Shown here: one piece after another, positions 16,922 through 25,401 of the stretch
How positions within the stretch are numbered: position 1 is the stretch's first letter
Layout of the letters: every line of letters starts with the position of its first letter
Assembly (NCBI GenBank): GCA_009861545.1
Contig: VXME01000095.1
Coordinates: 1-64,000, forward strand
Source: Acidobacteriota bacterium
GTDB lineage: Bacteria; Acidobacteriota; Vicinamibacteria; Vicinamibacterales; UBA8438
Direction: 5' to 3'
Length of the DNA stretch: 64,000 nucleotides
Notes under the pieces: generated by a model
Databases searched by the model: none
Told to the model about the DNA's origin: nothing
The model's input: only the letters and a program-made list of their open reading frames with translations
Made by a program: the position numbers and the translations under genes

Positions 16922-18802
16922 TCACCGCCGGACGGCGCGTGGGCGGGTCAGCCCGTGCCCGGCCGGGAGCCCGTCGCCGAGGGTGACCGGCAACCGTCCC
17001 GCGATCGGAATCTCGCCCGCGATGGCCCTCACCGCCGTCCGTTCGGACAGCCCGCGGTAGTCGTAGGTCAGCAGCACCGAGGGCAGCTCCGGCAGAGAGG
17101 GCGCCACGTACGGATTGCCGAAGAAAACGGAGACGAACGGCTGACCGCGCTCGGCCGCGTCTTCGGCCAGGTCCCGCAGGAACGCGACGAGATCCTCGTC
17201 CAGATCCATCCGGCCGCTGAACGAAGCGGTGCGCACGAAGATGCCGGCGACCACGGCGTCGTAACGACCGGCCGTCTCGCGCACGAGCTCGAGGTCGGTC
17301 GGCGGCGTCCGGTCCGACAGCTCGATCGCGGTCAGGTCGGGCCAGCGGGCCCGGAGCGCCGGAATCGCGAGGCGGCTCGGCGCGCCGATGCCCCAGCCCG
17401 ACGGGTAGTCGAGCACCGACAGGTAGAGCAGCGCTCGGTCGCGCGGCGCGCGTAGCGGGACATCACCGGTCGCGTCCCGAATCAGCGTGATGGATCGCTC
17501 GCTCACCGCGCGGGCGACGGCCCGGTGCGCCCGGGTGCCGACGAGCGCCGGCAGGGCGTTCAGGTCGACACGGGAGCCGCGGTGCAGACCGAGCCGCGCC
17601 TTCGCCTCGAGGATGCGGCGCACCGACGCGTCGAGTTGCGCCGACCCGATCGTCCCGTCCGCTACCGCCGTGCCGACACCGGCAAGAGCCGCCCGGTCGT
17701 CCGGCGAGTCGAGGACCACGTCGTGCCCCGCCGCCACCGCCCGCGCCGCCGCGGCGGCGGGCGGCAGCATGCGGGTGATGGCGCGCATCCGCATCGAGTC
17801 GGTGAAGACCAACCCCTCGAATCCGAGCTCGTCCCGCAGCAACCCACCCGCCATGGGCTGGCTGAACGTCGCCGGCCGGCGGGCGTCCGGGTCGAGCGCC
17901 GGCAGGGCGACGTGCGCGGTCATGACCCCGCCCGCCCCGGCCGCGATACCGGCCCGGAACGGCGGCAGCTCGACCGATTCCAGGCGCTCGCGAGGGTGCC
18001 GGATGACCGGCAGATCGAGATGCGAATCGACGTCGGTGTCGCCGTGGCCCGGGAAGTGCTTCACCACGGCCAGCATGCCGCCGGCCGCCAGCCCCTCGAT
18101 GTACGCCGCGGCCAGCCGGCCCACGGTCGCCGGATCCTCGCCGAAGGACCGGGTATTGATCACCGGGTTGCGCGGGTTGTTGTTGACGTCGACCACCGGG
18201 GCGAAGTTCACGTGGATGCCTATCGCCCGCGCCTCGACCGCCGTGATGCGGCCGGCCTCGAAGGCCAGGCGGGGATCGCCCGCCGCCCCGAACGCCATGG
18301 CGCGTGGAAAGTTCGTCGCGCCGTCCATCCGGAACCCGACCCCGGTCTCGAAGTCGGAGGTGACCAGCAGGGGAATCTTCGCCGCCGCCTGCAGGCGGTT
18401 GAGAAGCGACGCCGCGGCCAGCGGCTGGCCGAGCACCGTCCGCGAGTATGTCGGGTTGAGCAACACGTCCGGCCGCCCCCGACGCGCACCGAACACGTGC
18501 ATGCCGCCGACGTGGTGCTCCCGCACCAGCGCCGTGAGGTCGTCGTGGATCGCGCTGTCGCTGCTGACGTAGACCGACCGGAACGTAGGGGTGACGAGCT
18601 GGCCCACCTTCTCGCCGACGGTCAGCCGGTCGAGCGTCTCCTCCACCCAGCGCCGCGCCGCCGGGTCGAGGTCGTCCTGGGCCGGAAGGACGGCGGGCCC
18701 CGGCGTCACGAGCACGAGGACCGCCACGGCGAAGGCAGCCCAGGATCGCCGCCGCGCCGCCGGCGCTCCACGGAATGGCGACCGTGTGGATTCCGCCCGC
18801 AT
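16922..18802 (-). CDS. Glycoside hydrolase family 3 (NagZ-like beta-N-acetylhexosaminidase)
   Basis: This 626-residue secreted or periplasmic enzyme has an N-terminal hydrophobic signal (AAFAVAVLVLVTPGPAVLPA) followed by the GH3 barrel. Diagnostic motifs are FAPVVDVNNNPRNPVI (about residue 205), NTRSFGEDP, AVVKHFPGHGDTDVDSHLDL (about 245-265; the His/Asp dyad of NagZ-type enzymes), and VFTDSMRMRAI (about 335; nucleophile Asp). A second GH3 domain occupies about 420-620. NagZ-type members release N-acetylhexosamine from muropeptides or chitin-like chains, usually during cell-wall recycling; the signal peptide suggests action outside the cytoplasm. The ATG at 18802 is preferred to the GTG three bases before. 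It is divergent from moaB. Confidence 0.88.
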   Translation of the reverse strand: MRAESTRSPFRGAPAARRRSWAAFAVAVLVLVTPGPAVLPAQDDLDPAARRWVEETLDRLTVGEKVGQLVTPTFRSVYVSSDSAIHDDLTALVREHHVGGMHVFGARRGRPDVLLNPTYSRTVLGQPLAAASLLNRLQAAAKIPLLVTSDFETGVGFRMDGATNFPRAMAFGAAGDPRLAFEAGRITAVEARAIGIHVNFAPVVDVNNNPRNPVINTRSFGEDPATVGRLAAAYIEGLAAGGMLAVVKHFPGHGDTDVDSHLDLPVIRHPRERLESVELPPFRAGIAAGAGGVMTAHVALPALDPDARRPATFSQPMAGGLLRDELGFEGLVFTDSMRMRAITRMLPPAAAAARAVAAGHDVVLDSPDDRAALAGVGTAVADGTIGSAQLDASVRRILEAKARLGLHRGSRVDLNALPALVGTRAHRAVARAVSERSITLIRDATGDVPLRAPRDRALLYLSVLDYPSGWGIGAPSRLAIPALRARWPDLTAIELSDRTPPTDLELVRETAGRYDAVVAGIFVRTASFSGRMDLDEDLVAFLRDLAEDAAERGQPFVSVFFGNPYVAPSLPELPSVLLTYDYRGLSERTAVRAIAGEIPIAGRLPVTLGDGLPAGHGLTRPRAVRR

Positions 18803-18861
18803 CACGGGATTCTACAACCCGCGGCCCCGGCAGCGGCGCCTGTCCCTCGAGCGGCGCTCGC

Positions 18862-18867
18862 TATAAT
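18862..18867 (+). promoter_or_regulatory. -10 box TATAAT directly before moaB (possible leaderless mRNA)
   Basis: A perfect TATAAT ends seven bases before the moaB ATG at 18875, the geometry expected if transcription starts at or just before the start codon. No ribosome site lies between. The -35 region (CCTGTC at about 18839) is weak. Confidence 0.5.
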
Positions 18868-18874
18868 CGTCCGC

Positions 18875-19378
18875 ATGAGCTATATCGCGCACCGCGCGGA
18901 GGGGCCGGCGACGACCCGCTGCCGCGTCGTCACGGTCAGCGACACGCGGACCGAGGAGACGGACCGGGGCGGCGGCGCCATCGTGGAGCTGCTCTCCCAT
19001 CAGGGACACGACGTCGCCGGCAAGACGATCGTGCCGGACGACCCGGCGCGGGTGCGCGACGCGCTGCGGGCCGGCATCGAGACCCCGGACGTCGACGTCG
19101 TCATCGCGACCGGCGGGACCGGCATCACGCGGCGGGACGGTACCTACGAAGTGGTCGCCGCTCTGCTCGACAAGCGCATCGACGGCTTCGGCGAGTTGTT
19201 CCGCGCCCTGAGCTACGAGGAAATCGGACCGGCAGCGATGCTGAGCCGCGCCTGCGCCGGCCTCGCCAGCGGGACCATCGTCATCAGCCTGCCCGGCTCG
19301 GAGAACGCCGTGCGGCTGGCGATGACGAAACTGATCCTCCCCGAGCTGGGCCACATGGTCCGCGAGGCCCGCCGGTGA
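18875..19378 (+). CDS. moaB: MoaB/Mog-type molybdopterin adenylyltransferase
   Basis: The 167-residue product belongs to the MoaB/MogA fold that adenylates molybdopterin before metal insertion. Seen: VVTVSDTRTEETDRGGGAI near residue 20, VDVVIATGGTGITRRDGTYE near 75 (the family TGGTGxxxRD signature), FGELFRALSYEEIGPAAMLS near 110, and the closing VISLPGSENAVRLAM. Length is typical. The gene stop overlaps the possible GTG start of moeA, so the two are co-transcribed and together give the last two steps of Moco synthesis. The ATG at 18875 is chosen over longer frames because it sits at the -10 box and matches the family start. Confidence 0.92.
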   Translation: MSYIAHRAEGPATTRCRVVTVSDTRTEETDRGGGAIVELLSHQGHDVAGKTIVPDDPARVRDALRAGIETPDVDVVIATGGTGITRRDGTYEVVAALLDKRIDGFGELFRALSYEEIGPAAMLSRACAGLASGTIVISLPGSENAVRLAMTKLILPELGHMVREARR

Positions 19379-19401
19379 CCTTCGACGGGCGCGGCACGAA
19401 G

Positions 19402-20613
19402 ATGCGCCCTTTTCGGGAGACGATCCCGATCGACGAGGCCCTGCGCATCGTCGGCGAGGCCGCCCGGCCGCTCGACCGCACGGTGCGCGTCGGGCTGGCG
19501 GCGGCCAACGGGAGGGTGCTGGCCGCCCCAATCGTCGCGGACCGCGACGTACCGCCGTTCGACCGCGCGGCGATGGACGGCTACGCGGTGGTCGCGGCCG
19601 ACACGTCCGGGGCGGGTCCGCAAGCGCCCGCAGAGCTGCGCTGCGTCGGTACGGTCCACACCGGCGAGGTCCCAACCCGCGCGCTCGTCCGCGGGGAGTG
19701 CATCCAGATCGCGACCGGGGCCCCGCTTCCCGACGGCGCCGACGCCGTGGTCATGGTGGAGCAGACCGACCGCCGCGGCGACGCGGTCGAGATCCTGGCC
19801 GCCGTGCATGCGCGGCAGCACATCGGCCGCCGGGGAGCCGACATCGAGGCCGGCCAGACCGTGCTGCAGCCCGGCGACGTGCTGACCCCGAGCCGCGTCG
19901 GCTCGATCGCCGCCCTCGGCATCGCCGAGGTCGACGTCTACGACCGGCCGCGTGTCGGCATCGTCTCCACCGGCGACGAGATCGTCGAGCCGGGACAACC
20001 GCTCGCTCCCGGCCAGATCTACGACATCAACCGCTTTACCCTGGGCGCCGTCATCGGCGAGCACGGCGGGACGGCCACTGCACATCCGATCACCGGCGAC
20101 TCCCTCGAGGCGCTCGGCGCCGCGGTGGACGCCATCATCGCCAGCGGAACGGACATCCTGGTCTTCTCCGGCGGCAGTTCCGTCGGCGAGCGCGACCTGA
20201 CCCGCGACGTGCTCCGTCGGCGGGGCGACGTGGCGTTCCACGGCATCGCGGTCAAGCCGGGCAAGCCGACCGCGTTCGGCCACATCGGCTCGACGCCGGT
20301 GCTCGGCATGCCCGGCTACCCCACCTCGTGCCTGTCGAACGCCTACCTGCTGCTGGTGCCGCTGCTGCGCCGCATGGCGCACCTGCCGCCGCACCGGACC
20401 CGGACCGTCAGCGTCCCGGCGGCCCACCGCTTCGCCTCGGTCGGCGGCCGTCACCAGTTCTACTCGGTGCGGGTCGTCGACGGCGCCGCGGTCGGGGCGT
20501 TCAAGGCGTCGGGCGATATCACCAGCATGTCGCAGGCCGACGGCTACATCGAGATCCCGATGGGGATCGACGCGGTCGAGGAAGGCGAGCGGGTCGACAT
20601 CACGCTGTTCTGA
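19402..20613 (+). CDS. moeA: Molybdopterin molybdenumtransferase MoeA
   Basis: The 403-residue enzyme inserts molybdate into adenylated molybdopterin. Seen: domain III entry with DRDVPPFDRAAMDGYAV near residue 57, GTVHTGEVPTRAL, IATGAPLPDGADAVVMVEQT near 115, GIVSTGDEIVEPGQPL near 195, DILVFSGGSSVGERDLTRDV near 255, and VKPGKPTAFG then GMPGYPTSC near 290. The ATG at 19402 gives the family-length start MRPFRETIPIDEAL. An alternative GTG at 19375 overlaps the moaB stop (GTGA) and would add nine residues. Neighbour moaB supports the assignment. No molybdoenzyme is visible nearby. Confidence 0.93.
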   Translation: MRPFRETIPIDEALRIVGEAARPLDRTVRVGLAAANGRVLAAPIVADRDVPPFDRAAMDGYAVVAADTSGAGPQAPAELRCVGTVHTGEVPTRALVRGECIQIATGAPLPDGADAVVMVEQTDRRGDAVEILAAVHARQHIGRRGADIEAGQTVLQPGDVLTPSRVGSIAALGIAEVDVYDRPRVGIVSTGDEIVEPGQPLAPGQIYDINRFTLGAVIGEHGGTATAHPITGDSLEALGAAVDAIIASGTDILVFSGGSSVGERDLTRDVLRRRGDVAFHGIAVKPGKPTAFGHIGSTPVLGMPGYPTSCLSNAYLLLVPLLRRMAHLPPHRTRTVSVPAAHRFASVGGRHQFYSVRVVDGAAVGAFKASGDITSMSQADGYIEIPMGIDAVEEGERVDITLF

Positions 20614-20709
20614 CCGTCCGGGAGCCTGCTCCGCAAAACGCAGCGAAGCGGATTTGCGAGACGCAAGGTCGATGGGCCGAAACGCCGAGCCTGCGAGCGT
20701 CTCGGGGCG

Positions 20710-21174
20710 TTACCGCTTGCCGATCCGCCGCGCCCACTCCAGCTCGAGGACGTCCGCCGTGTGGAGGTCGAAGACTTCCCCGGTCCGCCGGTGGTCGCCG
20801 CGGAACTCGGTGTGGCAGCGGTAGCAGACCTCCAGATCGCGCAGCCGGCCGTAGACGACGAGGTCGAGCAGCGCGGCGCCGCCGAGCACGCCGTAGGCCA
20901 CCAGGTCCATCTCGTACCAATAGAAGCCGGCGCTGACCAGGGCGCCGGTGATGATCACGGCCAGGCCGAGCTTGGGATCGAAGTCCTTGCGGACGTAGAC
21001 CTCGCTCCCCTCGCAGACGGGGCAGGCGTCGACCTCCTCGCCGGCGCGGACCTTGTCGCTCACCGCGAGCGAGATCGCGCGGTCGCACCCGCCGCACAGC
21101 ACCGCGGCCGGCGCCTCGGCCGCCGCGATCGGCAGCCTGCCGGCGCACTCGGGACAGATGATCGTCAAGTTCAT
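20710..21174 (-). CDS. Zinc-ribbon membrane protein, hypothetical
   Basis: The 154-residue product has three CxxC knuckles in its first half (CPEC, CGGC, CPVC), a predicted pair of membrane segments (GLAVIITGALVSAGFYW and the following LVAYGVLGGAALLDLVVYG), then a fourth knuckle CYRCHTEF. This is a zinc-ribbon protein tethered to the membrane. Its start overlaps the upstream gene stop by four bases, so it works with that polytopic protein. I do not recognise a named family; a metal- or heme-handling accessory role is only a guess. Confidence 0.7.
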   Translation of the reverse strand: MNLTIICPECAGRLPIAAAEAPAAVLCGGCDRAISLAVSDKVRAGEEVDACPVCEGSEVYVRKDFDPKLGLAVIITGALVSAGFYWYEMDLVAYGVLGGAALLDLVVYGRLRDLEVCYRCHTEFRGDHRRTGEVFDLHTADVLELEWARRIGKR

Positions 21175-21971
21175 AGCGGCACCCGCTGCGAGATCAGCAG
21201 GTACTTCGCGAGCACCTCGCCGACGATCACGGTGAAGAAGTCGACGTAGAGGATGCCGGTAGCCGACTGCGTGGAGCGGATCTTGGCCGTCTCCCACGTC
21301 AGGTACGAGAGCACGGCGGGTCCGAGCAGCCCGAACAGCACCCGCTGCCAGAGGAAAACGCCCTCGATCGACAGCGCGTAGCGGTCGAAGCCGGCCCCCG
21401 ACGGCGCCTGCCAGGTGGCCATCGCCGCCGCGATGACCGCGCCGACGACCGCGATTCGTACGACCGTCGATCCGATGTGGAACTTCACGATCCGCTGCAA
21501 CAGGGAGACGTCCATCGACGGCAGCACGAGGTACCAGTGGCCCAGGATCATCGCGGTGCAGCTTCCCCCGAGCAGGGCCGCCGACGAGAGAAAGCTCGCG
21601 GCCGTCAACCACGGAGACGGCCCGGCTTCGACCACCGACCAGCCGGCAGCCTGCACGACGAGCGCGGCCCCGCCCCCCAAGGCGGTGGTCCAGAGCAGGA
21701 GCGGACGCAGGGCGGCCAGCGCGCGGCCGATGGTGGCCCAGTAGACGAGCAGCGCGCCGGTCGCCACGAGGAGGCAGCCGAACCCGAAGGCGGCCGCCGG
21801 CGCACCGGCCGGCGGATCAGGCCGGAACGCCAGCGCAATCAGCAGGAGGACGGCGGCCAGCCCGGCGTTGAAGCGGAAGAACTTGACTCCCGCCGCCTGC
21901 CCCACCAGCAGCAGCGACGCGGCGATGCCGACGGCGAGGTGGGCGAGAAACAGGAAGAGCACCGAGGCCAT
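21171..21971 (-). CDS. Polytopic membrane protein, hypothetical
   Basis: The 266-residue protein has seven or eight hydrophobic segments across its whole length. A conserved-looking GGSCTAMILGHWYLVLP near residue 140, with a His flanked by aromatic residues in a helix, resembles quinol- or heme-binding membrane proteins of the NrfD kind, but this is not a firm match. It heads a two-gene unit with the zinc-ribbon protein. Function unknown. Confidence 0.7.
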   Translation of the reverse strand: MASVLFLFLAHLAVGIAASLLLVGQAAGVKFFRFNAGLAAVLLLIALAFRPDPPAGAPAAAFGFGCLLVATGALLVYWATIGRALAALRPLLLWTTALGGGAALVVQAAGWSVVEAGPSPWLTAASFLSSAALLGGSCTAMILGHWYLVLPSMDVSLLQRIVKFHIGSTVVRIAVVGAVIAAAMATWQAPSGAGFDRYALSIEGVFLWQRVLFGLLGPAVLSYLTWETAKIRSTQSATGILYVDFFTVIVGEVLAKYLLISQRVPL

Positions 21972-22066
21972 GACGCGAAGATCTCCTCCCGTTCTCCATT
22001 GCTACGGGGCGTCGCGCGCCGGGAGTCCGCGCCGCGGACGGGCGGCGCCGGCGCAGACGACCCTGG

Positions 22067-22666
22067 CTACCCGAGCCTCCGGTTCACCTCGTCCCAGTCG
22101 ATCGTGCCGAACCAGGCGGAGATGTAGTCGGGACGGCGGTTCTGGTACTTCAGATAGTAGGCGTGCTCCCAGACGTCGAGGCCGAGGATGGCGGTCTTGC
22201 CGTCCATGACGGGACTGTCCTGGTTGGGCGAGCTCTCGATGCTCAGCGCGCCCCCCGCGTTGATCAGCCAGACCCACCCGCTGCCGAACCGGCCGACCCC
22301 GGCCGCGGCGAACCGCTCCTTGAACGCGTCGAACGAACCGAACGCCGCGTCGATCGCGCGGGCCACGGCGCCGGTCGGCGCGCCGCCCCCGTTCGGGCTC
22401 ATCACCTGCCAGAACAGCGTGTGGTTCGAGTGCCCGCCGCCGTTGTTGCGGACCGCCGTCCGGATCGCCTCCGGCACGCTGCCCAGGTCCGCGATGAGCT
22501 CGTCGACGCCCTTCGCGGCCAGCTCCGGATGCCCGTCGAGCGCCCCGTTGAGCTTCGTGACGTAGGTCTGGTGGTGCTTCGTATGGTGAATGCGCATCGT
22601 CTCCGCGTCGATGTGCGGCTCCAGCGCGTCGTAGTCGTAGGGCAGCGGGGGCAGTTCGTGAGCCAT
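22067..22666 (-). CDS. Fe/Mn superoxide dismutase
   Basis: This 199-residue cytosolic enzyme dismutates superoxide. All four metal ligands are visible: His in [13 protein letters not shown] (about residue 27), His in [10 protein letters not shown] (about 82), and Asp and His in [15 protein letters not shown] (about 165 and 169). The [12 protein letters not shown] and NQDSPVMDG regions are typical. Metal preference is not certain from sequence; the motif set is common to Mn and cambialistic forms. It stands as a single gene. The ATG at 22666 matches the usual [17 protein letters not shown] start. Confidence 0.95.
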   Translation of the reverse strand: MAHELPPLPYDYDALEPHIDAETMRIHHTKHHQTYVTKLNGALDGHPELAAKGVDELIADLGSVPEAIRTAVRNNGGGHSNHTLFWQVMSPNGGGAPTGAVARAIDAAFGSFDAFKERFAAAGVGRFGSGWVWLINAGGALSIESSPNQDSPVMDGKTAILGLDVWEHAYYLKYQNRRPDYISAWFGTIDWDEVNRRLG

Positions 22667-22842
22667 CGGTCTGAGTCTCTCCTGTGGGATCGAAGCGCCC
22701 GGTCCCGTCGAGCGCCAAGCGTTGCAGTGCAGCGAACGAGTTTAGCAGAGCGCATCCGGCCTGCCGGCGGACCTGCAGCCTGGGCGGCGACGGCTCCGGA
22801 CCGCTCTCCAGCATCCGGTCCGGGCGCCGCTGGACCAAGCGT

Positions 22843-23973
22843 TCAGTGAATCTCCAGCATGCGGTCGAGCGCCACCCGCGTCCATTCCTTTTCGCGATCC
22901 GGCACGCTGATCCGGTTGTGGACGACGCCGTCGCGCAACGCGTCGAGCACCCACAGCAGGTGGTTCGGCGACACACGGAACATCGTCGAGCAAAGGCAGC
23001 CGATCGGATCCAGGGTCAGAATCGTGCGCTCGGGGGCCAGTCCGGCCGCCAGCCGGCTGACCAGATGAATCTCGGTGCCTATCGCCCACGTGGACCCGGG
23101 CGGGCTGCCGGCGACCCGGTCGATGATGTACTCCGTCGAGCCGCTGTCGTCGGCCGCCTGCACCACGTCCCAGGTGCACTCGGGATGCACGATGACCCGC
23201 ACGCCGGGATGGGTGCGCCGGACGTGCTCCACCTGCGGCACGGTGAACCGGGTGTGCACGGAGCAGTGCCCCTTCCACAGGATCATGCGAGCGTTGCGCA
23301 GCGCGTCGGGATCCACCCCGCCGTTCGGCAGATCGGGGTCCCAGACGACCATCTCGTCGAGCGGCACTCCCATCCGCCAGGCGGTGTTGCGGCCCAGGTG
23401 CTGGTCCGGCAGGAACAGGATCTGCCGCCCGCGCGCCCATGCCCAGCGCAGCGTCGGCTCGGCGTTGCCCGACGTGCACACCACGCCGCGCCGCGCGCCG
23501 CAGAAGGCCTTGATGGACGCCGCCGAGTTGATGTAGGTCACCGGCACGACGTCCGCGGCGCCGAGGGCCTGCAGCTCGGCCCAGCAGCCCTCGAGTTGAT
23601 CCGCGGCCGCCATGTCCGCCATCGAGCAGCCCGCCGCCAGGTCCGGCAGGATCACCTGCTGGTGCGGCGCGCTCAGCACGTCGGCGCTCTCGGCCATGAA
23701 GTGGACGCCGCAGAACACGATGTAGTCGGCGTCGCGCCGGTCGGCCGCCTGCCGCGCCAGCTTGAACGAGTCGCCGGTGCAGTCCGCGAAGCGGATCACC
23801 TCGTCGCGCTGGTAGTGGTGTCCCAGGATCAACAGGCGCTCTCCGAGGTCGGCGCGGGCCCGGGCGATCCGCTCGGCCATCTCGTCGTCGGAGAGTCCGA
23901 GATAGCGGTCCGGCAACGCCTGCCGCTCTCCGATCTGGGTCTTCTCGAACCGGGTCAGTTCCTCGACGTCCAT
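22843..23973 (-). CDS. nadA: Quinolinate synthase A
   Basis: NadA condenses iminoaspartate with dihydroxyacetone phosphate to quinolinate, the start of de novo NAD synthesis, using an oxygen-sensitive 4Fe-4S cluster. The 376-residue protein shows LILGHHYQRDEVIRFAD near residue 50, IVFCGVHFMAESADVLSAP near 85 (first cluster Cys), DLAAGCSMADMA, VTYINSAASIKAFCG, VCTSGNAEPTLRWA, FLPDQHLGRNTA, VIVHPECTWDVV (second Cys), and TLDPIGCLCSTMFRVS (third Cys). The ATG at 23973 is preferred to one 93 bases upstream, which would place Rex-like site 1 inside the gene. nadB and nadC are not in the window. Two Rex-like operators and a terminator lie upstream. Confidence 0.93.
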   Translation of the reverse strand: MDVEELTRFEKTQIGERQALPDRYLGLSDDEMAERIARARADLGERLLILGHHYQRDEVIRFADCTGDSFKLARQAADRRDADYIVFCGVHFMAESADVLSAPHQQVILPDLAAGCSMADMAAADQLEGCWAELQALGAADVVPVTYINSAASIKAFCGARRGVVCTSGNAEPTLRWAWARGRQILFLPDQHLGRNTAWRMGVPLDEMVVWDPDLPNGGVDPDALRNARMILWKGHCSVHTRFTVPQVEHVRRTHPGVRVIVHPECTWDVVQAADDSGSTEYIIDRVAGSPPGSTWAIGTEIHLVSRLAAGLAPERTILTLDPIGCLCSTMFRVSPNHLLWVLDALRDGVVHNRISVPDREKEWTRVALDRMLEIH

Positions 23974-23994
23974 CACCGCACTCCGCGCTCCAGC

Positions 23995-24012
23995 TTGTGA
24001 AACTTTTCTCAA
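23995..24012 (-). promoter_or_regulatory. Rex-like operator 1, proximal to nadA
   Basis: TTGTGAA-ACTT-TTCTCAA matches the Rex (redox-sensing repressor) consensus TTGTGAA-N4-TTCACAA at 13 of the 14 fixed positions. It ends 22 bases upstream of the nadA ATG, a position where a bound repressor would block transcription. Rex responds to the NADH/NAD+ ratio, and nadA is a known Rex target in several phyla. Confidence 0.6.
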
Positions 24013-24021
24013 GCGCGCGTC

Positions 24022-24057
24022 GAGAAAAGGCGCCGACCCGTCCGGTGAGTCGGCGCC
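24022..24057 (-). terminator. Rho-independent terminator-like hairpin in nadA leader
   Basis: On the minus strand GGCGCCGAC and GTCGGCGCC form a perfect nine-base-pair stem (24049-24057 with 24029-24037) around an 11-base loop, followed at once by CTTTTCTCG. It lies between the two Rex-like sites, about 200 bases after the mqnE stop and 56 bases before the nadA start. It may terminate mqnE read-through or act as an attenuator of nadA. Confidence 0.6.
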
Positions 24058-24125
24058 AGCGTCCACCGAGAACGCCCGCCGCGCTGCTGGCTGTCAACGA
24101 TGCCGCTACGCAGCGACCGTCAACT

Positions 24126-24143
24126 TTGTGAAAAGTTTCTCAA
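24126..24143 (-). promoter_or_regulatory. Rex-like operator 2, distal to nadA
   Basis: TTGTGAA-AAGT-TTCTCAA matches the Rex consensus with exactly the same single mismatch as operator 1. The two sites are 131 bases apart centre to centre, about 12.5 helical turns. The rest of the 23974-24260 gap shows nothing else beyond the terminator. Confidence 0.6.
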
Positions 24144-24260
24144 GCTCAGGTCATCAAAAAGGCCAGATCCCGAAGCGGAACCTGACGCTATCTTGAATCT
24201 TACCACGCATCCCCACCTGCCCGGTCGGCGCCGGAGTGCGCCCAGGCGCCGCGGCGATCC

Positions 24261-25361
24261 TCACGCCGGCTGCGAGACGACGTTGTACAACGTGTCGCGC
24301 TCCACCGGCTCCCGGCCGGCGACGCGGATGAGGCGGGAGATCTCGGCCGGGGTCATCGCCTCGGGGGTCGGGGCGCCGGCCATGTGGTAGATGCGCTCTT
24401 CCTGCACCGTGCCGTCGAGGTCGTCGACCCCGAACCAGAGGGAGGTCTGGGCCACGCCGACGCCGGTGGCGATCCAGAACGCCTTCACGTGCGAGAAGTT
24501 GTCGAGCATCAGGCGGGCAACGGCATGCACGCGCAGGGTGTCGGCGGCGGTGGGGGCCGGCAGCTTTTCCATCCGGTTGTTGTCGGGATGGAACGCCAGC
24601 GGAATGAAGGCCTGGAACCCGCCGGTCTCGTCCTGGAGGGCGCGGGCGCGCAGCATGTGGTCGACGCGTTCCTCGGCGGTCTCGATGTGGCCGTAGAGCA
24701 TCGTCACGTTCGAGCGCATGCCGATCCGGTGGGCCAGCCGGTGGATCGCCAGATAGCGGTCGGCATCCGCCTTGTCGTGGCAGATCTTGCGGCGCACGCG
24801 CTCGGAGAAGACCTCGGCCCCGCCGCCGGGCAGCGAATCGAGCCCCGCGTCCATGAGATCGCGGAGGACCTGCTCGTCGGTCATGCTGTAGAGCTCGGCG
24901 AAGAACGCGATCTCGATCGCGGTGAAGCACTTCAGGTGGATCTCGGGCCGGATGCGCTTGAAGCCCCGCAGCAGCTCCAGGTAGTAGTCCCAGGGCAGAT
25001 CGGGGTGCAGTCCGTTGACCACGTGCACCTCGGTCAGCGGCTGGTCGGCCCGCTCGCGCAGCTTGTCCCAGGCCTGCTCCAGGCTCATGGTGTACGCGCC
25101 TTCGTCGCCGGGCTGCAGGCGGGCGAAAGCGCAGAAGAGACAGCTGGCGACGCAGACGTTGGTCGCCTCCAGGCGGATGTTGTGGTTGAAGAACGTGCGG
25201 CCGCCGTGGCGCTTCTCGCGTTCCCGATTGGCCAGCCAGCCGACCGCCAGCAGGTCCGGAGCGTCGAACAGCCGAATCCCGTCCTCGATGTCGAGGCGGA
25301 TGCCGCCGTCCAGCTTGTCGGCAACGTCCCGCAGCCCCGCCGAGGCAATCCGCGCGAACAT
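24261..25361 (-). CDS. mqnE: Aminodeoxyfutalosine synthase MqnE (radical SAM)
   Basis: MqnE makes aminofutalosine from chorismate-derived 3-enolpyruvoyl-benzoate and SAM in the futalosine route to menaquinone. The 366-residue protein has the radical-SAM cluster motif CVASCLFCAFARL (C-x3-C-x2-C, about residue 69), EVHVVNGLHPDLPWDYYLE near 112, MDAGLDSLPGGGAEVF near 170 (the MqnE/MqnC signature), and RSNVTMLYGHIETAEERVDH near 218. PGGGAEVF and the overall length fit MqnE better than MqnC. Other mqn genes are not in the window. It is followed downstream by the nadA leader and preceded by a small membrane protein gene 34 bases or more away. Confidence 0.88.
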   Translation of the reverse strand: MFARIASAGLRDVADKLDGGIRLDIEDGIRLFDAPDLLAVGWLANREREKRHGGRTFFNHNIRLEATNVCVASCLFCAFARLQPGDEGAYTMSLEQAWDKLRERADQPLTEVHVVNGLHPDLPWDYYLELLRGFKRIRPEIHLKCFTAIEIAFFAELYSMTDEQVLRDLMDAGLDSLPGGGAEVFSERVRRKICHDKADADRYLAIHRLAHRIGMRSNVTMLYGHIETAEERVDHMLRARALQDETGGFQAFIPLAFHPDNNRMEKLPAPTAADTLRVHAVARLMLDNFSHVKAFWIATGVGVAQTSLWFGVDDLDGTVQEERIYHMAGAPTPEAMTPAEISRLIRVAGREPVERDTLYNVVSQPA

Positions 25362-25401
25362 TGGCTCCCCCGAAAGACAAGATGATTGCCGCGCGCCGGA
25401 C

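Noticed and set aside
17525-18874. Long plus-strand frame upstream of and in phase with moaB
   Set aside because: It is antisense to the GH3 gene and only its last part (moaB) shows family motifs.
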